This document shows positions 21,132-31,096 of a DNA stretch of 64,000 bases, one piece after another; the first letter of the stretch is position 1; each line of letters opens with the position of its first letter. The notes beneath the pieces were generated by a model. The model did not search any database. It was not told the DNA's origin and was given only the letters and a program-made list of their open reading frames with translations. The DNA comes from Paulinella micropora (taxonomy: Eukaryota; Cercozoa; Imbricatea; Euglyphida): positions 170,863-234,862 of the forward strand of contig BJOX01000278.1 in assembly GCA_009731375.1 (NCBI GenBank). Direction: 5' to 3'. The position numbers and the translations under genes are program-made.

Positions 21132-21629
21132 ATGGAGGTCGTCAAGGCCCTACGAAGAGCACGAATTGAGACAGAGGAGGGTAGCGAGGAAGAGGATGAA
21201 GAAGAGGATGCCGAACCAGCCCCTGCCGTCGCCCCTGCCGTCGCCCCTGCCGTCCCAGCCCCAGTTGGAGACTTCATTGAAGACGTCAAACAAGTTAGGT
21301 TGAACAAGGAAGAAAAAGACTATATCGTCAAAATCCACAAAACCTTTCTCGATTCCGTCAAAGAAATCCATATTAGTAAGGATGGCAAAGATTTCAAAAA
21401 TGAAGCTGGCTTCGTCTTTCGTTCAGTTGGAATGGATATGAGCATCAAAAACCCATCCACTCAGAAATTTTTTTTAGTTAGCGCTAAATTGTTGAATGAG
21501 AATGAATACCTTATCTTTCCCTCCTTAACTTCAATCAACAAAAAATACAAAAATAATATGAATGCGATTGAGTTTATCCTGCCCATTTCTGGAAATTGGA
21601 GGAGGCGTGTTGTTCGTAGAGCTCAATAA
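21132..21629 (+). CDS. Hypothetical viral protein, 165 aa
   Basis: The N-terminal 40 residues are acidic and then Ala/Pro/Val-rich with a tandem APAV repeat. The remaining 120 residues look globular, starting with NKEEKDYIVKIHKTFLDSV and ending in PISGNWRRRVVRRAQ. No known domain recognised. Upstream, 21080-21131 contains a repeated TACATACATA/TGTATGTGTAG palindrome that could be a promoter or hairpin. The gene ends 9 bases before the convergent integrase gene. Confidence 0.5.
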   Translation: MEVVKALRRARIETEEGSEEEDEEEDAEPAPAVAPAVAPAVPAPVGDFIEDVKQVRLNKEEKDYIVKIHKTFLDSVKEIHISKDGKDFKNEAGFVFRSVGMDMSIKNPSTQKFFLVSAKLLNENEYLIFPSLTSINKKYKNNMNAIEFILPISGNWRRRVVRRAQ

Positions 21630-21638
21630 AAATCGTTC

Positions 21639-22639
21639 TCACAAATCTAGTATTACTCTTGCATTTCTTTCTCTTTTGCTTGTTCTTATGTTTTCTGGTT
21701 GTATGTCTTCTTTTTTTAACTGTTGCTTTATGTTCTTCTCCTTCGTTATCTCTTGAACTTGTTCGTTAATTTGCGTTTCATCATCAACTGGCTTTTCAAA
21801 CTTAGTCTTTAATAACTCACGGGGGCTAACTAGTTCTTTATTGGATAGCACAATCTTAAATCCATTTCTACCCAAAACCGTATATATCTGCTTTGACCAA
21901 GTTCGGCCGCCTTTTGAAAATAGATTTCGTTGAACTTCTCGTCTTACCTTATCGCCAGGTTCAAATTCGTTAATACTTTCATCTCTTTCAATTTTTTGTT
22001 TATTAGTAGCTTTTCCATTTAATACATCAATCGGTCTAGCTTTGATTGTTGGATGAAAACGATTATTGTAAGCTTTGACCATATCATCAATGTATGAGAC
22101 CCAGTCAAAGTTCCCATTAGTTTCAAATAGTATGTCAAGCCACCTTCTAATAGTTCTAATGACTCTATCAACTATCGCAAGTGCTTTGTGGTCTTCTACT
22201 TCAACTGTTCTGTGTTCAATATTATGTTCATCAAAATATTTATTAACTGCTCCTTTGTATTCTCCTCCGCTGTCTGTTGTAATGATTTCTGGAATATATG
22301 GAATAGATTTTAAACCAGTATATACTTCATTCGCAGTTTTATTTTTTAGCTGTCTAACTTCNNNNNNNNNNCATCTACTATTAGTGTCAATCCAAACCAA
22401 CATAAGGCATATTTTTTATTACCTGGTTTATCTTTTAACTTAGACATATCCGCCAAATCTACAAACACTTGTTTCAACGGTTTATCAGCCCATATCGTAT
22501 TCCATTTCTTACTTTGTTTTTTCTGAAATGCAGTTCTAATGCCTGTTGCTCTTTTAGTTCTTGCAATTCGTCGTTCATCACCTTCTAATACTTTATCACA
22601 CCTAATGCTTACCCTTATATATTGCTCTTTCTTTTTTTT
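21639..22639 (-). pseudogene. RVE-superfamily integrase, frameshifted
   Basis: This is the retroviral-type integrase typical of polintons and many PLVs, which joins viral ends to host DNA. The first catalytic Asp lies in VFVDLADMS, the second in IITTDSGGEYKG; the third position, in DHKALAIVDRVIRTIRRW, has Asp where classic integrases have Glu. The C-terminal part has NNRFHPTI and an SH3/chromo-like segment. A one-base shift near 22400 and a 10-N gap (22362-22371) break the frame; no start codon is found, since the frame is closed at 22640, so the N-terminal zinc-binding part is missing or shifted into the overlapping 79-codon gene. As it stands it cannot give a full integrase. Confidence 0.75.
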
Positions 22640-22841
22640 CTATTTCAAAACAATAATTAGAACAAAACTCATACATACAAAACCAATCAAAACTATCATC
22701 AATTGCCGTAATCTGTCTGTTCGCTAAACACAGAGTTAATCCGCACACATAGCAACTAGTGAAGTCATACATACGATGATTATATAAATACTCCATAATG
22801 TGTAAGCGAACATCTAATGGTAGGCTTTTTATCTGGTTCAT
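22602..22841 (-). CDS. Small cysteine-rich (zinc-binding-like) protein
   Basis: The 79-residue product begins MNQIKSLPLDVRLHIMEYLY, which looks like a short F-box-like helix, followed by CYVCGLTLC and later CMYEFCSNYC. The paired cysteines suggest zinc binding. It overlaps the 5' side of the integrase frame and could have been part of the integrase region; equally it may be an independent gene. Start chosen at the first ATG, 5 bp from the next gene's end. Confidence 0.5.
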   Translation of the reverse strand: MNQIKSLPLDVRLHIMEYLYNHRMYDFTSCYVCGLTLCLANRQITAIDDSFDWFCMYEFCSNYCFEIEKKERAIYKGKH

Positions 22842-22846
22842 ATATA

Positions 22847-23353
22847 TTAAAACTTTAAAAATATCTTTGAAACATCATGGTTTTCTTTTTTTGACTTCTC
22901 TGGTTGTCCCACATAAACATTGACATTAACACGGCCGGTCTTCTTCCCTCCCTTCTTAGGCTGTTCTTCCTCCTCCTCGCTTTCGCTGTCCTCGCTTTCT
23001 TCTTCCACTTTCTTTTTTGCCACTTTCTTTTGGGGTTTCTTTTGCTTAGTCTTAATCTTCATCTTGGATATTTTATCCGCAATTAGGTCAAGCATATCTT
23101 GTTCAACCTCTTCATCAGAACTGCTTTCCTCACTTTTTTCGCCATCTCTACCATCAATCATATCCTTAGCCAACTGCTTTTTAGTGATGTGGTCCATCTT
23201 TTCGTCATTGGTCATTTCTTTCACATTTTTAGCCTCTTCCTCCGCAAGTAGTTCCCTCGCCCTTTCAATCTTTCTCTGTTTAGCCTGTTGCTTCTTAGCC
23301 TCCCAACCCTTTTCAAGGTTCTTCATAGCGACCTCTCTATTACCTCTCGGCAT
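22847..23353 (-). CDS. Highly charged viral protein, 168 aa
   Basis: A Lys/Glu/Ser-rich protein without hydrophobic segments. Acidic clusters (SEESSSDEEVEQ, SEDSESEEEEEQ) alternate with basic ones (KTKQKKPQKKVAKKK), and a short possibly structured end reads RVNVNVYVGQP. It is preceded by an AT-rich divergent region shared with the fibre gene. No family recognised; composition suggests a nucleic-acid- or histone-interacting protein, unproven. Confidence 0.55.
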   Translation of the reverse strand: MPRGNREVAMKNLEKGWEAKKQQAKQRKIERARELLAEEEAKNVKEMTNDEKMDHITKKQLAKDMIDGRDGEKSEESSSDEEVEQDMLDLIADKISKMKIKTKQKKPQKKVAKKKVEEESEDSESEEEEEQPKKGGKKTGRVNVNVYVGQPEKSKKENHDVSKIFLKF

Positions 23354-23430
23354 TTTCTATTTGTTTATATTAATATACAAAATAATATTATTTAGTTTTT
23401 ATTAATAAACGATTTTTTAACAAATATACA

Positions 23431-26400
23431 ATGAGCCAATATAAGTCGCTATTAGGCTTGTCTGAAATTGCGGTGGACTCACTGGACATAAAAAACTTAA
23501 ACTTAACGAACACTAATATTATCGGCTTAAACACGGATAGGGTGCCAGAAGATGCTGACCCCGTAAATCTTTATTACACTGACGGACAATTTGATGCGAG
23601 ATTATCTACCAAATCAACAACAGACATTAAAGAAGGAAAAAATTTATACTATACAGAGCAACGAGTTAGGGACAACGACGAGGTTAAAGCTTCAACTCAA
23701 CACCGCTCTAATACTTCCAATCCGCACCAAACCAGTTTATACAATCTCATAGACACAAATTTAGTCGCACAAGCGAGAGGGCAATACTTAACTTACAACG
23801 ATGTAGAAGGCAAATGGAAGAATACAGCCCTCGGTTCAGTTGACACACTCTCTGATGTAGTCATTACAGCACCAGTGGCGATGAATAGTTATCTAACATA
23901 TAACTCAATAAACTGGGTAAATAAAACATTTCCGATAAATGTTGATGAAACAGGCAACATTAGTATGGGAAGAAAGAATATAACAGGAGTTAATTTACTA
24001 AATGACAAAGGCGTTGATGAATGGATATTTGAGCATAATGATAATAATAATAAAGTGTCAGCAGCTGGAAGTATAGATAGCCACAGCGATGTGTCAATAT
24101 CAGGCTTCCCAGCAGATAACCAACTGATTATGTATAGCACGGGGCAATGGAGAAGCACCACACCACCCTTTCTTAGATTAGACGGAACTGCTAGTATGAC
24201 GGGAGGACTAAATATGAATGGTTATGCTATTTCGGGGGCTTCTACGTATAATGGAATTAATCTCGCTAATCTCGCGGTTGATGGTTCGGTGGTCAAACTA
24301 ACAGGAGACCAAACCATAGCAGGAATAAAAACATTTAGCAGTATAATAAATGCGAGTGCGGGTCTTGATATGAAAAGCCAAAGCATAACAAATGTAAATC
24401 AACTAATGGCAGGGCTATCACAACTTGGTTATCAGAGCACGATACGAACACGGCGAAAGTGTCGGCGAGTGGAAGTATTGATACACATAGCGATGTGATT
24501 ATAACAACAGCATCAGATAATCAACTACTCATTTATAGCACAGGACAATGGAGAAACGTGGCATCACCCTTTCTTAGATTAGACGGCACAGCCAGTATGA
24601 CGGGAGGGTTAAATGTGGGAAACCAAAGCATAACAAATGTAAATCTTGTTGATGGTGTGGATGTTTCTGTCCTTGATACTTCGGCAGTTAAAACCTCAGG
24701 AAACCAAACCATAGCAGGAATCAAGACATATAGCAGTGGTGTGGAAATTACTGGAAATTCAACGAATGCGACAACAAAGGGAACATTCGTGGTTTTTAAC
24801 TCCACAGCCAATATAGGAACTATCGGATGCCTTGATATGGGCACGGGCGTAAATTATAACTTTGAAATAAACGCGAAAAAAATAAGTTTTATTATTGATG
24901 GGGCAATCGTCGGTTGGGTAAATGCTTCGGGGCTAGATTGTAATAGTAGCAAAATAGCCAACCTTGGAACTCCGACATTAGCGACGGACGGAGCGACAAA
25001 AGGGTATGCGGACACATTGGACGGGCAAAATGTAAAACTAACAACAGACCAAACCATAACAGGAAGTAAAACATTTAATGGTGCGAGCACTACAATAAAA
25101 TATCTAACTTTAACGAACAATGCTGATTTTAATAATCAAACTATCACTAATGGTGGAAATATAACATATAATGGGGCGAGGATATTAAACCAAAATGGAG
25201 GAGATATATTCTTTTCACAGACATCAGGTGATTATCAGTATTTCTTATTTACTCTAAATACTGCTACAAGCGGAACCGCGAACCAACGAGGTTATGTATT
25301 TACGAATGTAGCATCTGATGTAAAAGGGGCGGGACTTTATATTTCAAAACTTTTGGATCATAAAAGTGCTTCGTCTGACATTGTCCGTTTTAACAATGCT
25401 GGCGGTATGAGGTTTTATGGTGCTTTGGATATGAACTCAAACAATATAACAAATGGCGGAACAATAACAGGGACAACAATTACTTCAACCGCGGGTATAT
25501 CAACGACGACACTAACGGCGAGTGGATTAATAACGGCAAATGCGAGTATATCAACAACAACGGCAACCGCAAGCGGATTGATAACGGCAAATGCGGGGAT
25601 ATCAACAACAACATTAACAACAAGCGACAATATAGTGGTAGGTGCTGGAAAAAGTGTTTTTATTGACAGAAATGGACTAGCTAACAATAAATTGGTTTTA
25701 TGGGATGGAGGAACACCATCAACGACTGCATTTTTTGGATTTGGTATCGCGAGCCAAACTTTGGTTTATAACGTTAATTCTTCAACAGATACCCATATAT
25801 TTTACTATGGTGGGACAAACGAATTATTCAGGATTAATAACGGAGAAGTTAAGGCATCAATGTTATTAAATGCGAATGCGGGTACATCAACAACCACATT
25901 AACAACAAGCGGATTGATAACAGCAAATGCGGGTATATCTGTTGTTAATAGCACAGTCGACATACGCGGGGAAGCAAGAAGTGGGTCTCATGCTACGCCA
26001 GTAGGATTGTATGTTTCAGCCAATCTTGGTCCATCTTCTGGCGGTGTTGAATTCAGACACAGCAACGGGACGCAGGGAGTTGGTTTTGGTTATAACTCAA
26101 TATATGCTACGGGGAGCAACACAAACCAAGATTTAAATTTTTATGCGAGGGGGACTGGTGTAATCTATGCTCAGAGTGATACAAGCATGACGACAGCATC
26201 CAGCGGATTTTTAACATTAAGAAAAAGACCACAAAATACGACCAACCCACAAATATTTATGAAAGCAGGAGACTCATCAGGTTATGCAGTAGTAATGAAC
26301 ACAGGTGGATTATTACATGCTTGGTCGACTTCATTATCAAATGGTGAAAACAATACAGGATATGTTTATTTGACTGCGGGAGCAAATACATGGTCTTCTG

Positions 26401-26755
26401 GTTCAGACAGAAGAGATTAAAATCAGATATTAAAACACTAGACTGTGAGGGATGTTGTGAGAAATTAATGAAAATTAATTGTTGCTCATATTATTGGAAA
26501 TCAGACGAGAAAAAAGAAAAAAAGAGCCACGGATTTATTGCCGACGAGGTTAAAAAAATATTTCCAGAATTTGTATCTGAAAGTGGAATGAAGGCAGACG
26601 ACGGAAAAAGCATCCTTGAAGGAGTATCATATATGGAATTTATACCAATACTGGTTAGTGCTTTTCAACACTTGGCTGAAAAGGTAGATAATTTAGAAAA
26701 AGAAAATAAAACTTTACTTAATATATTACAAGACCAAGCAAACCAATTAGCATAA
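23431..26755 (+). CDS. Fibre protein with S74 chaperone domain (two frameshifts)
   Basis: Three overlapping frames form one gene of about 1,100 residues; shifts lie near 24450 and near 26410. The N-terminus (MSQYKSLLGLSEIAVDSL) carries NLYYTDGQFDARL and NLYYTEQRVRD, typical of the attachment part of phage-like fibres. The middle has repeats (FLRLDGTASMTGGLN, TIAGIKTFSS, GLITANAGISTTTLT). The end (SGSDRR, then SHGFIADEVKKIFPEFV, then a coiled coil) is a peptidase S74 chaperone. Such fibres bind the host surface. The gene opens the rightward structural block, followed 22 bp later by the membrane protein. Both shifts probably are sequence errors, as the protein is otherwise well conserved. Confidence 0.8.
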
Positions 26756-26777
26756 CTAAGAACAGAAGTATTCCCCA

Positions 26778-27116
26778 ATGCCCCCTAGATTACATCCGCC
26801 ACCACCAATCATAGAGACGGAAGACCTCACACCAGAGTTGAAGAACCGTGGGCTAGATGTCCAAATTAAGCAGGAAGAAAAAAAATTAGACCACGAATAC
26901 GAGGACAGCTGGGATTGCTGTTTGACTAAGCGAAAAACTGACAGCCGACTTATTAACTACTTATTTCAAATGGGTATCATCGTTGCCATTATAACCCTTT
27001 GTATCGTGAGGTTGTCTGAAAAGAACTTACCGTGCGAAACGGCCAACACTTATGTCGGAATTTTAACACTATTGATTAGGATATGCTTTCCATCGCCATC
27101 TAGTTCAAAGAAATGA
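26778..27116 (+). CDS. Two-helix membrane protein, 112 aa
   Basis: A Pro-rich, charged N-terminal part (about 60 residues, including EYEDSWDCCLTKRK) is followed by a membrane helix (YLFQMGIIVAIITLCIVRL) and a second hydrophobic segment (YVGILTLLIRICF), ending in SPSSSKK. It is homologous to the gene at 6839 in the left fragment, again immediately downstream of the fibre. Its 3' end overlaps the convergent cysteine-rich gene by 12 bases. Probably a virion-associated or host-membrane protein; function unknown. Confidence 0.7.
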   Translation: MPPRLHPPPPIIETEDLTPELKNRGLDVQIKQEEKKLDHEYEDSWDCCLTKRKTDSRLINYLFQMGIIVAIITLCIVRLSEKNLPCETANTYVGILTLLIRICFPSPSSSKK

Positions 27117-27368
27117 GCACTCATATAGTTGAGTTTTATACCAAGAAGCATCGTTTGAGCAAATTAAAGGAATAGCTTCATCAAAACTAACACACCAATC
27201 GCTCATAGGCTTATACACACATTTAAATTTGGCTTCTATTCCTTTTTGAATACACCACACCCAACTTTCATTTTTTTTATCGCTGACCCGCGAATAGAAA
27301 TCACAAGCAGTCCGAGCAGAAATATTAATTAATAAAAAGTTTATAAAGATTAGTATAGAGGGCATCAC
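27105..27368 (-). CDS. Small secreted cysteine-rich protein
   Basis: The 87-residue product starts with a signal-peptide-like hydrophobic stretch (MPSILIFINFLLINIS) and then the domain TACDFYS...WCIQKG...FKCVY...SFDEAIPLIC...YEC. It is homologous to 6580-6837 and keeps the same convergent arrangement with the membrane protein. Two cysteines of the left-fragment copy are replaced here (SW instead of SC, and W before CVSF). Function unknown. The start codon lies one base from the divergent gene at 27370. Confidence 0.65.
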   Translation of the reverse strand: MMPSILIFINFLLINISARTACDFYSRVSDKKNESWVWCIQKGIEAKFKCVYKPMSDWCVSFDEAIPLICSNDASWYKTQLYECSFL

Positions 27369-27369
27369 A

Positions 27370-27732
27370 ATGGCGGACTATAAATACCAAAAGATTATTT
27401 TTCTAAGTAATGATTTTGCGGGCGGTAGCAAGACATTTGACAAAAAAATTCAATTGAGCTTTACCCCAACTAGAATGAATGTTAAGTTTATCCACTATAT
27501 GAATGACACGACTGAAACGAAAACGAAAATCCTTTATATGGACCGCATCGGCATTATCGGCACATTCGCTGACAGCAACACGGCGAACATTTCCAATCTC
27601 AGCTACAATTTGGGTGTAGTAGGCTGGACCGACGGGCAGTATTCGTTTAGGGTATTGAAAACAGACAGCGGTAATATTGAGACTGACCAGCTAGCTGGAA
27701 GAATTGTTATTTGTTTAGAATTTCTCGCGTAG
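27370..27732 (+). CDS. Hypothetical viral protein, 120 aa
   Basis: A 120-residue soluble, beta-rich-looking protein beginning MADYKYQKIIFLSNDFAGG. No membrane segment or known motif. Its balanced composition and place within the structural block suggest a small virion protein, but there is no direct evidence. It ends at TAG, which also opens the 5' arm of a GC-rich hairpin. Confidence 0.55.
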   Translation: MADYKYQKIIFLSNDFAGGSKTFDKKIQLSFTPTRMNVKFIHYMNDTTETKTKILYMDRIGIIGTFADSNTANISNLSYNLGVVGWTDGQYSFRVLKTDSGNIETDQLAGRIVICLEFLA

Positions 27733-27749
27733 GGGCCTGCTCCCCCTAC
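27729..27749 (+). terminator. GC-rich hairpin after a viral stop codon
   Basis: GTAGGGG (27729-27735) pairs perfectly with CCCCTAC (27743-27749) around a 7-base loop, right at the stop codon of the preceding gene, in an otherwise AT-rich virus. It could end or process the transcript. No function has been shown. Confidence 0.35.
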
Positions 27750-27795
27750 AACCCCGCAGGTAAAAAAATATATTTTAGAATATATAATATATTTG

Positions 27796-27820
27796 GAGGT
27801 GCGGAGGCGAAGTCTCTGCG
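27796..27820 (+). promoter_or_regulatory. Conserved 5' leader motif, copy 1
   Basis: GAGGTGCGGAG followed by AGTCTCTGCG stands directly before the ATG at 27821 and behind an ATATAATATATTT stretch. The same block, one base shorter, precedes the ATG at 31724. The two halves (GCGGAG / CTCTGC) can nearly pair, so a leader hairpin or binding site is possible. Confidence 0.4.
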
Positions 27821-28760
27821 ATGGAAAAAATTAACGATATACGAGTTAGACCAGTCAAGCAAAACGGAGATGGCGACAAGTTGGCAAAAAGGATATAAGT
27901 TATTTGGCAAGAAAGAGGGACGAGACAAAGAGAAAGAAAAAGAGCAAGGGAAGGAGAAAGAGGAATAGAAAAAGACTGAAAACAAAGAGGGAGGAGACCA
28001 AGAGAAAGGCAAAGAGAAAGAGCAAGAGCAAGAGAAAGAGCCAAAGAAGAAGAAGAAAAAGACTGACAACAAAGAGGGAGGAGATAAAGAGAAAGGGAAA
28101 GAGAACGACAAAAAAACCAGGACAGAGAAGAAAAAGAAACCAGCACGAGAAAAATTAACGAAGGAAGACGAGGAAAAGAGAAGGAAGCAGTTAGACGAGA
28201 TACAAAAGAGGGCAGAAGCACAAGACAAGGCCAGAAAAGAACAAGCACAGAAAGAAAAAGAAGAAAAAGACAGGCTAGAAGCAGATGAAAGGCAGAGACA
28301 ACAGAAAGATGCAGAGTAAAAAGCAGAACAAAAAAGACTAGCAGACATAGCTGCAAAAGAAGAACAAGAAAGACTGAGAAATGAAGCACTGAAAGAAGTA
28401 GGAAAAGAGAAGCCGGCCGGCACTGGTTTGGATGAAACGAAGGACAGGGTGGATAAGAACATTACTCCAGAATCGTCAGAGTCGACAGCGAAAAGCAAGG
28501 TGGATGAAACAGCAGAGTCTAAAAGCAAGGAGGATGTAGCAGAGTCGAAAAGCAAGGTGGATGCAGCAGTGTCCAGTTTGCCGCCGAAGCCAGAGTTCGG
28601 TTTGCCGCCGAAGCCAGAGTCCAGTTTGCCGGAGGGAGACGCTTTGAAATCAGATTCTGTCTCTCCCCCGTCGATCGAGCCCGACCAAGCATTCCACCCG
28701 ATGTTTTCTTTTGCCGAGCAACCAACAACCGTTCCTTTGACAAAGGGGACTCCTGCATAG
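27821..28760 (+). pseudogene. Lys/Glu-rich viral protein, frameshift and two in-frame stops
   Basis: The gene starts behind the conserved leader (MEKINDIRVRPVKQNGDG), shifts frame near 27890 and then runs as a highly charged repeat chain (KKTENKEGGDQEKGKE and KKTDNKEGGDKEKGKE are two copies). Stops interrupt the same frame at 27966-27968 (TAG) and 28317-28319 (TAA). The last 110 codons (28430-28760) are more GC-rich, with repeated SKSK(V/E)D and PPKPE units and a Pro/Ser-rich end. That change of composition suggests this end was acquired separately. Function unknown; probably inactive here. Confidence 0.45.
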
Positions 28761-28764
28761 CGTA

Positions 28765-28860
28765 CCCCCCCCCCCCCCCCCCCCCCCCCCCCAACCCCCT
28801 TTTTTTTTTTTTTTTTTTTTTTTCTTTTTTTTTCTTTTCTTCTTTTTCTTNNNNNNNNNN
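28765..28860. repeat. Poly-C / poly-T tract and 10-N gap
   Basis: A run of 28 C, then CCCC and long T runs, ends in a gap at 28851-28860. The start of the packaging ATPase is lost here. Confidence 0.8.
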
Positions 28861-29630
28861 AATATGCAACCCCTGGCAACAATCCTACTCGTCAGCGCGA
28901 GCCGTATGCTAATATTTTTCTTCTCGCTCGCAAGAAGAGTGGCAAGACGACCGCACTGTTTGAAATCCTGAAACGAACGACAGACAAACGGACCCGCATC
29001 GTTATTATTGCCAGCACGATACACAAGGACGACATCTACAAAGAAATGGTTAAGCACTTCAAGAAGAAGGGAAACCCGATGGCTATATACACATATTTGA
29101 AAACGGACGGATACAGTGTGATTGATTACGAGTTAGACAAGCTAAATAAACCAGACGAAGAGCAAGAAGGCGACATCATTCAAGACGGTAAAGAGGAAGT
29201 AGAAAAGCCGAAGTTTATTTATTTTGGTAAGGAGGAAAAGAAAAAAAAAGAACCACCCGCTGAGAGACCGAGCAAATACATAACACCAGAAGTCGTGTTC
29301 GTGCTAGACGATTTAGGTAGTGGGCTCAGAGATAAGTCCGTGAGCGACCTACTTAAAAAAAATAGGCATTATAAAAGTAAGGTGATTATGAGCTCGCAGT
29401 ATCTTAACGACCTAAAACCTGAGGCGATTAAACAGCTAGACCACCTTCTTATTTTTCCAGGTCAGAGTGTGGATAAGATAGAACTCGTGTATAAACATTT
29501 GGACCTCGGCTACGACCTTGAATACTTCATTGAAAAATACCACGAGGCGACGAAAGAGAGGTTTAACTTTTTGTATGTTGATGCGGTATCGGACGAGCTG
29601 AGGCAGAATTTTAACAAGCGATTTTTGTAA
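28861..29630 (+). CDS. DNA packaging ATPase, 5' end lost in gap
   Basis: About 256 codons remain. NIFLLARKKSGKTTALFE is the Walker A region and VVFVLDDLG the Walker B motif, followed by VIMSSQYLNDL, a sensor-like Gln as in FtsK/HerA/A32 ATPases. This motor drives viral DNA into capsids. An insertion rich in Lys/Glu (EEVEKPKFIYFGKEEKKKK) lies between the A and B motifs. The protein differs strongly from the ATPase of the left fragment (ARKKSGKT versus GATGSGKS), so the two viruses are not close relatives in this gene. It is followed by a basic protein gene after a T-rich TATA spacer. Confidence 0.75.
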
Positions 29631-29661
29631 TTTTATTTAATTATTTTTTTCATATATTACA

Positions 29662-29991
29662 ATGGTCGTAAAAACAACAAGGGTTGAAGTCATTCCAACA
29701 GTCGGAAAAATAACAAGAAACTCAAACACAATGGCGGGCGGAAAAAAGAAAAGCGGTCGCAAGAAACAAAAGGGATGTGCTCAAAAAGGAGCGAAAATTA
29801 ATTGTGACAAGGTCGGCAATACATTTAGGAATATTAATAACTATTTGAAAAAAGACAAAACAATCTCTCGCTTAGCTGGTGCTTTGGATAGAGTTGGTGT
29901 TCCTTATGCCGACAAAGTTCAAAAGGTTGCGAGCGATATGGGATACGGCAAGCAACGAGGCCGTGGGGCACTTAAATTTAAAAAAAACTAA
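29662..29991 (+). CDS. Small basic protein, core-protein-like
   Basis: The frame encodes 109 residues from 29662; an internal ATG at 29731 would give MAGGKKKSGRKKQKG as start. The N-terminal half is strongly basic, the rest helical (YLKKDKTISRLAGALDRV) with a basic end (GKQRGRGALKFKKN). Small Lys/Arg-rich proteins in PLVs and adenoviruses condense the genome inside the capsid; this role here is inference from composition and its place in the structural block. A TATA-like spacer precedes the first ATG. Confidence 0.55.
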   Translation: MVVKTTRVEVIPTVGKITRNSNTMAGGKKKSGRKKQKGCAQKGAKINCDKVGNTFRNINNYLKKDKTISRLAGALDRVGVPYADKVQKVASDMGYGKQRGRGALKFKKN

Positions 29992-30027
29992 ACTTTCTAT
30001 TATTTTTTTACATTAATATATGACACT

Positions 30028-31069
30028 ATGAAGATGAGAAAAAAACCTAAACAACGACCGCCGAGGATATACAGAACGAAAGATGGTCGGCCATATATCA
30101 AAGTAAAAGGCAAACGAGCATATCTAAACTTTGGAAAGAAAACAAATGACTTATCAACACTTCAAATTGTTAAGCTGTTTATGAAATACGTGAACAAACC
30201 AAAAGCAAAGAAACCGCGGCCGACACATAAAGACAAGAAAAAAGTTCAAAGCCTGTCGGAGATTGAACAGAACACGAGAACAGCAATTCAAGACCACATA
30301 GACAAACTTAAAAAAGAAAAGTATGACCTCATTGAGGCGATTGATAAAAAAGAAAAGTCGGCACGGGATGAAATTGAAGAGGATAAGAAAAAGGCAGGAA
30401 AGAAAAGACCTAGCCGATGCGAAGGAAAGAAAAGATGTGTTGGACAGAGAACATAAAAGAGAACTGGCGGAGGCGAAGGAACGGCTGGAAGAAAAGGATA
30501 GGGAAATGAAAAAGGAACAACGACTTATCCAGGAACTAAATGCTGAACGACGGCATAGGCAGGGTTTATTAATGGCACCAATCGCTCCACCTATGATAAA
30601 GCCACCACCACCACCTCCGCCAGGACGACCGCCAAGAAGACGGAGAGGAGTTGTTGTAAAGGATGCGGAAGAAGAGGAGAAACATAAGCAAACTAAAAAG
30701 GAAAAATTGATTGATAATATGTTCGCAGAGCCAATAAAACAGAAACGGAATACAGCAGGAAAACCTAGTAATGAAATAATTGTTAGAAAACTACGATATA
30801 TCGGCCACACTATCCCCGATATTAAACCAGCAAAAGGAGGAAGAATAAATTATTCAGGAATGTTGAAAAATTGGCTATATACCAGTCCTATTATAAACGA
30901 GGGAATGACTTCTCCCGACCAGGCTTGGACTTCATTTGATTTATGGGCAGAAGGTGCGGTCCAAAAAAGAAAGGAAGAACAAGATAGAGAAGTAAAAGGA
31001 GAAAATCCAGTAGTAGAAGAAAAAACAGCAGAAGAAAATACAGCAGAACAGCAACCGACTATACAATAG
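30028..31069 (+). CDS. Coiled-coil protein upstream of protease (frameshift)
   Basis: Two frames joined near 30400 give about 345 residues. The basic N-terminus (MRKKPKQRPPRIYRTKDGRPYIKVKG) is followed by a long coiled coil (AKERLEEKDREMKKEQRL), a poly-proline stretch, and a conserved-looking block RKLRYIGHTIPD then RINYSGMLKNWLY. The frame ends at TAG 31067-31069, but stays open in the same frame into the protease gene 28 bases later. So the two may once have formed one protein, a coiled-coil-protease polyprotein; a separate protease gene with its own ATG at 31097 is equally possible. Function unknown. Confidence 0.5.
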
Positions 31070-31096
31070 CCTGAGGATACAACACAGCAAGCAAAT

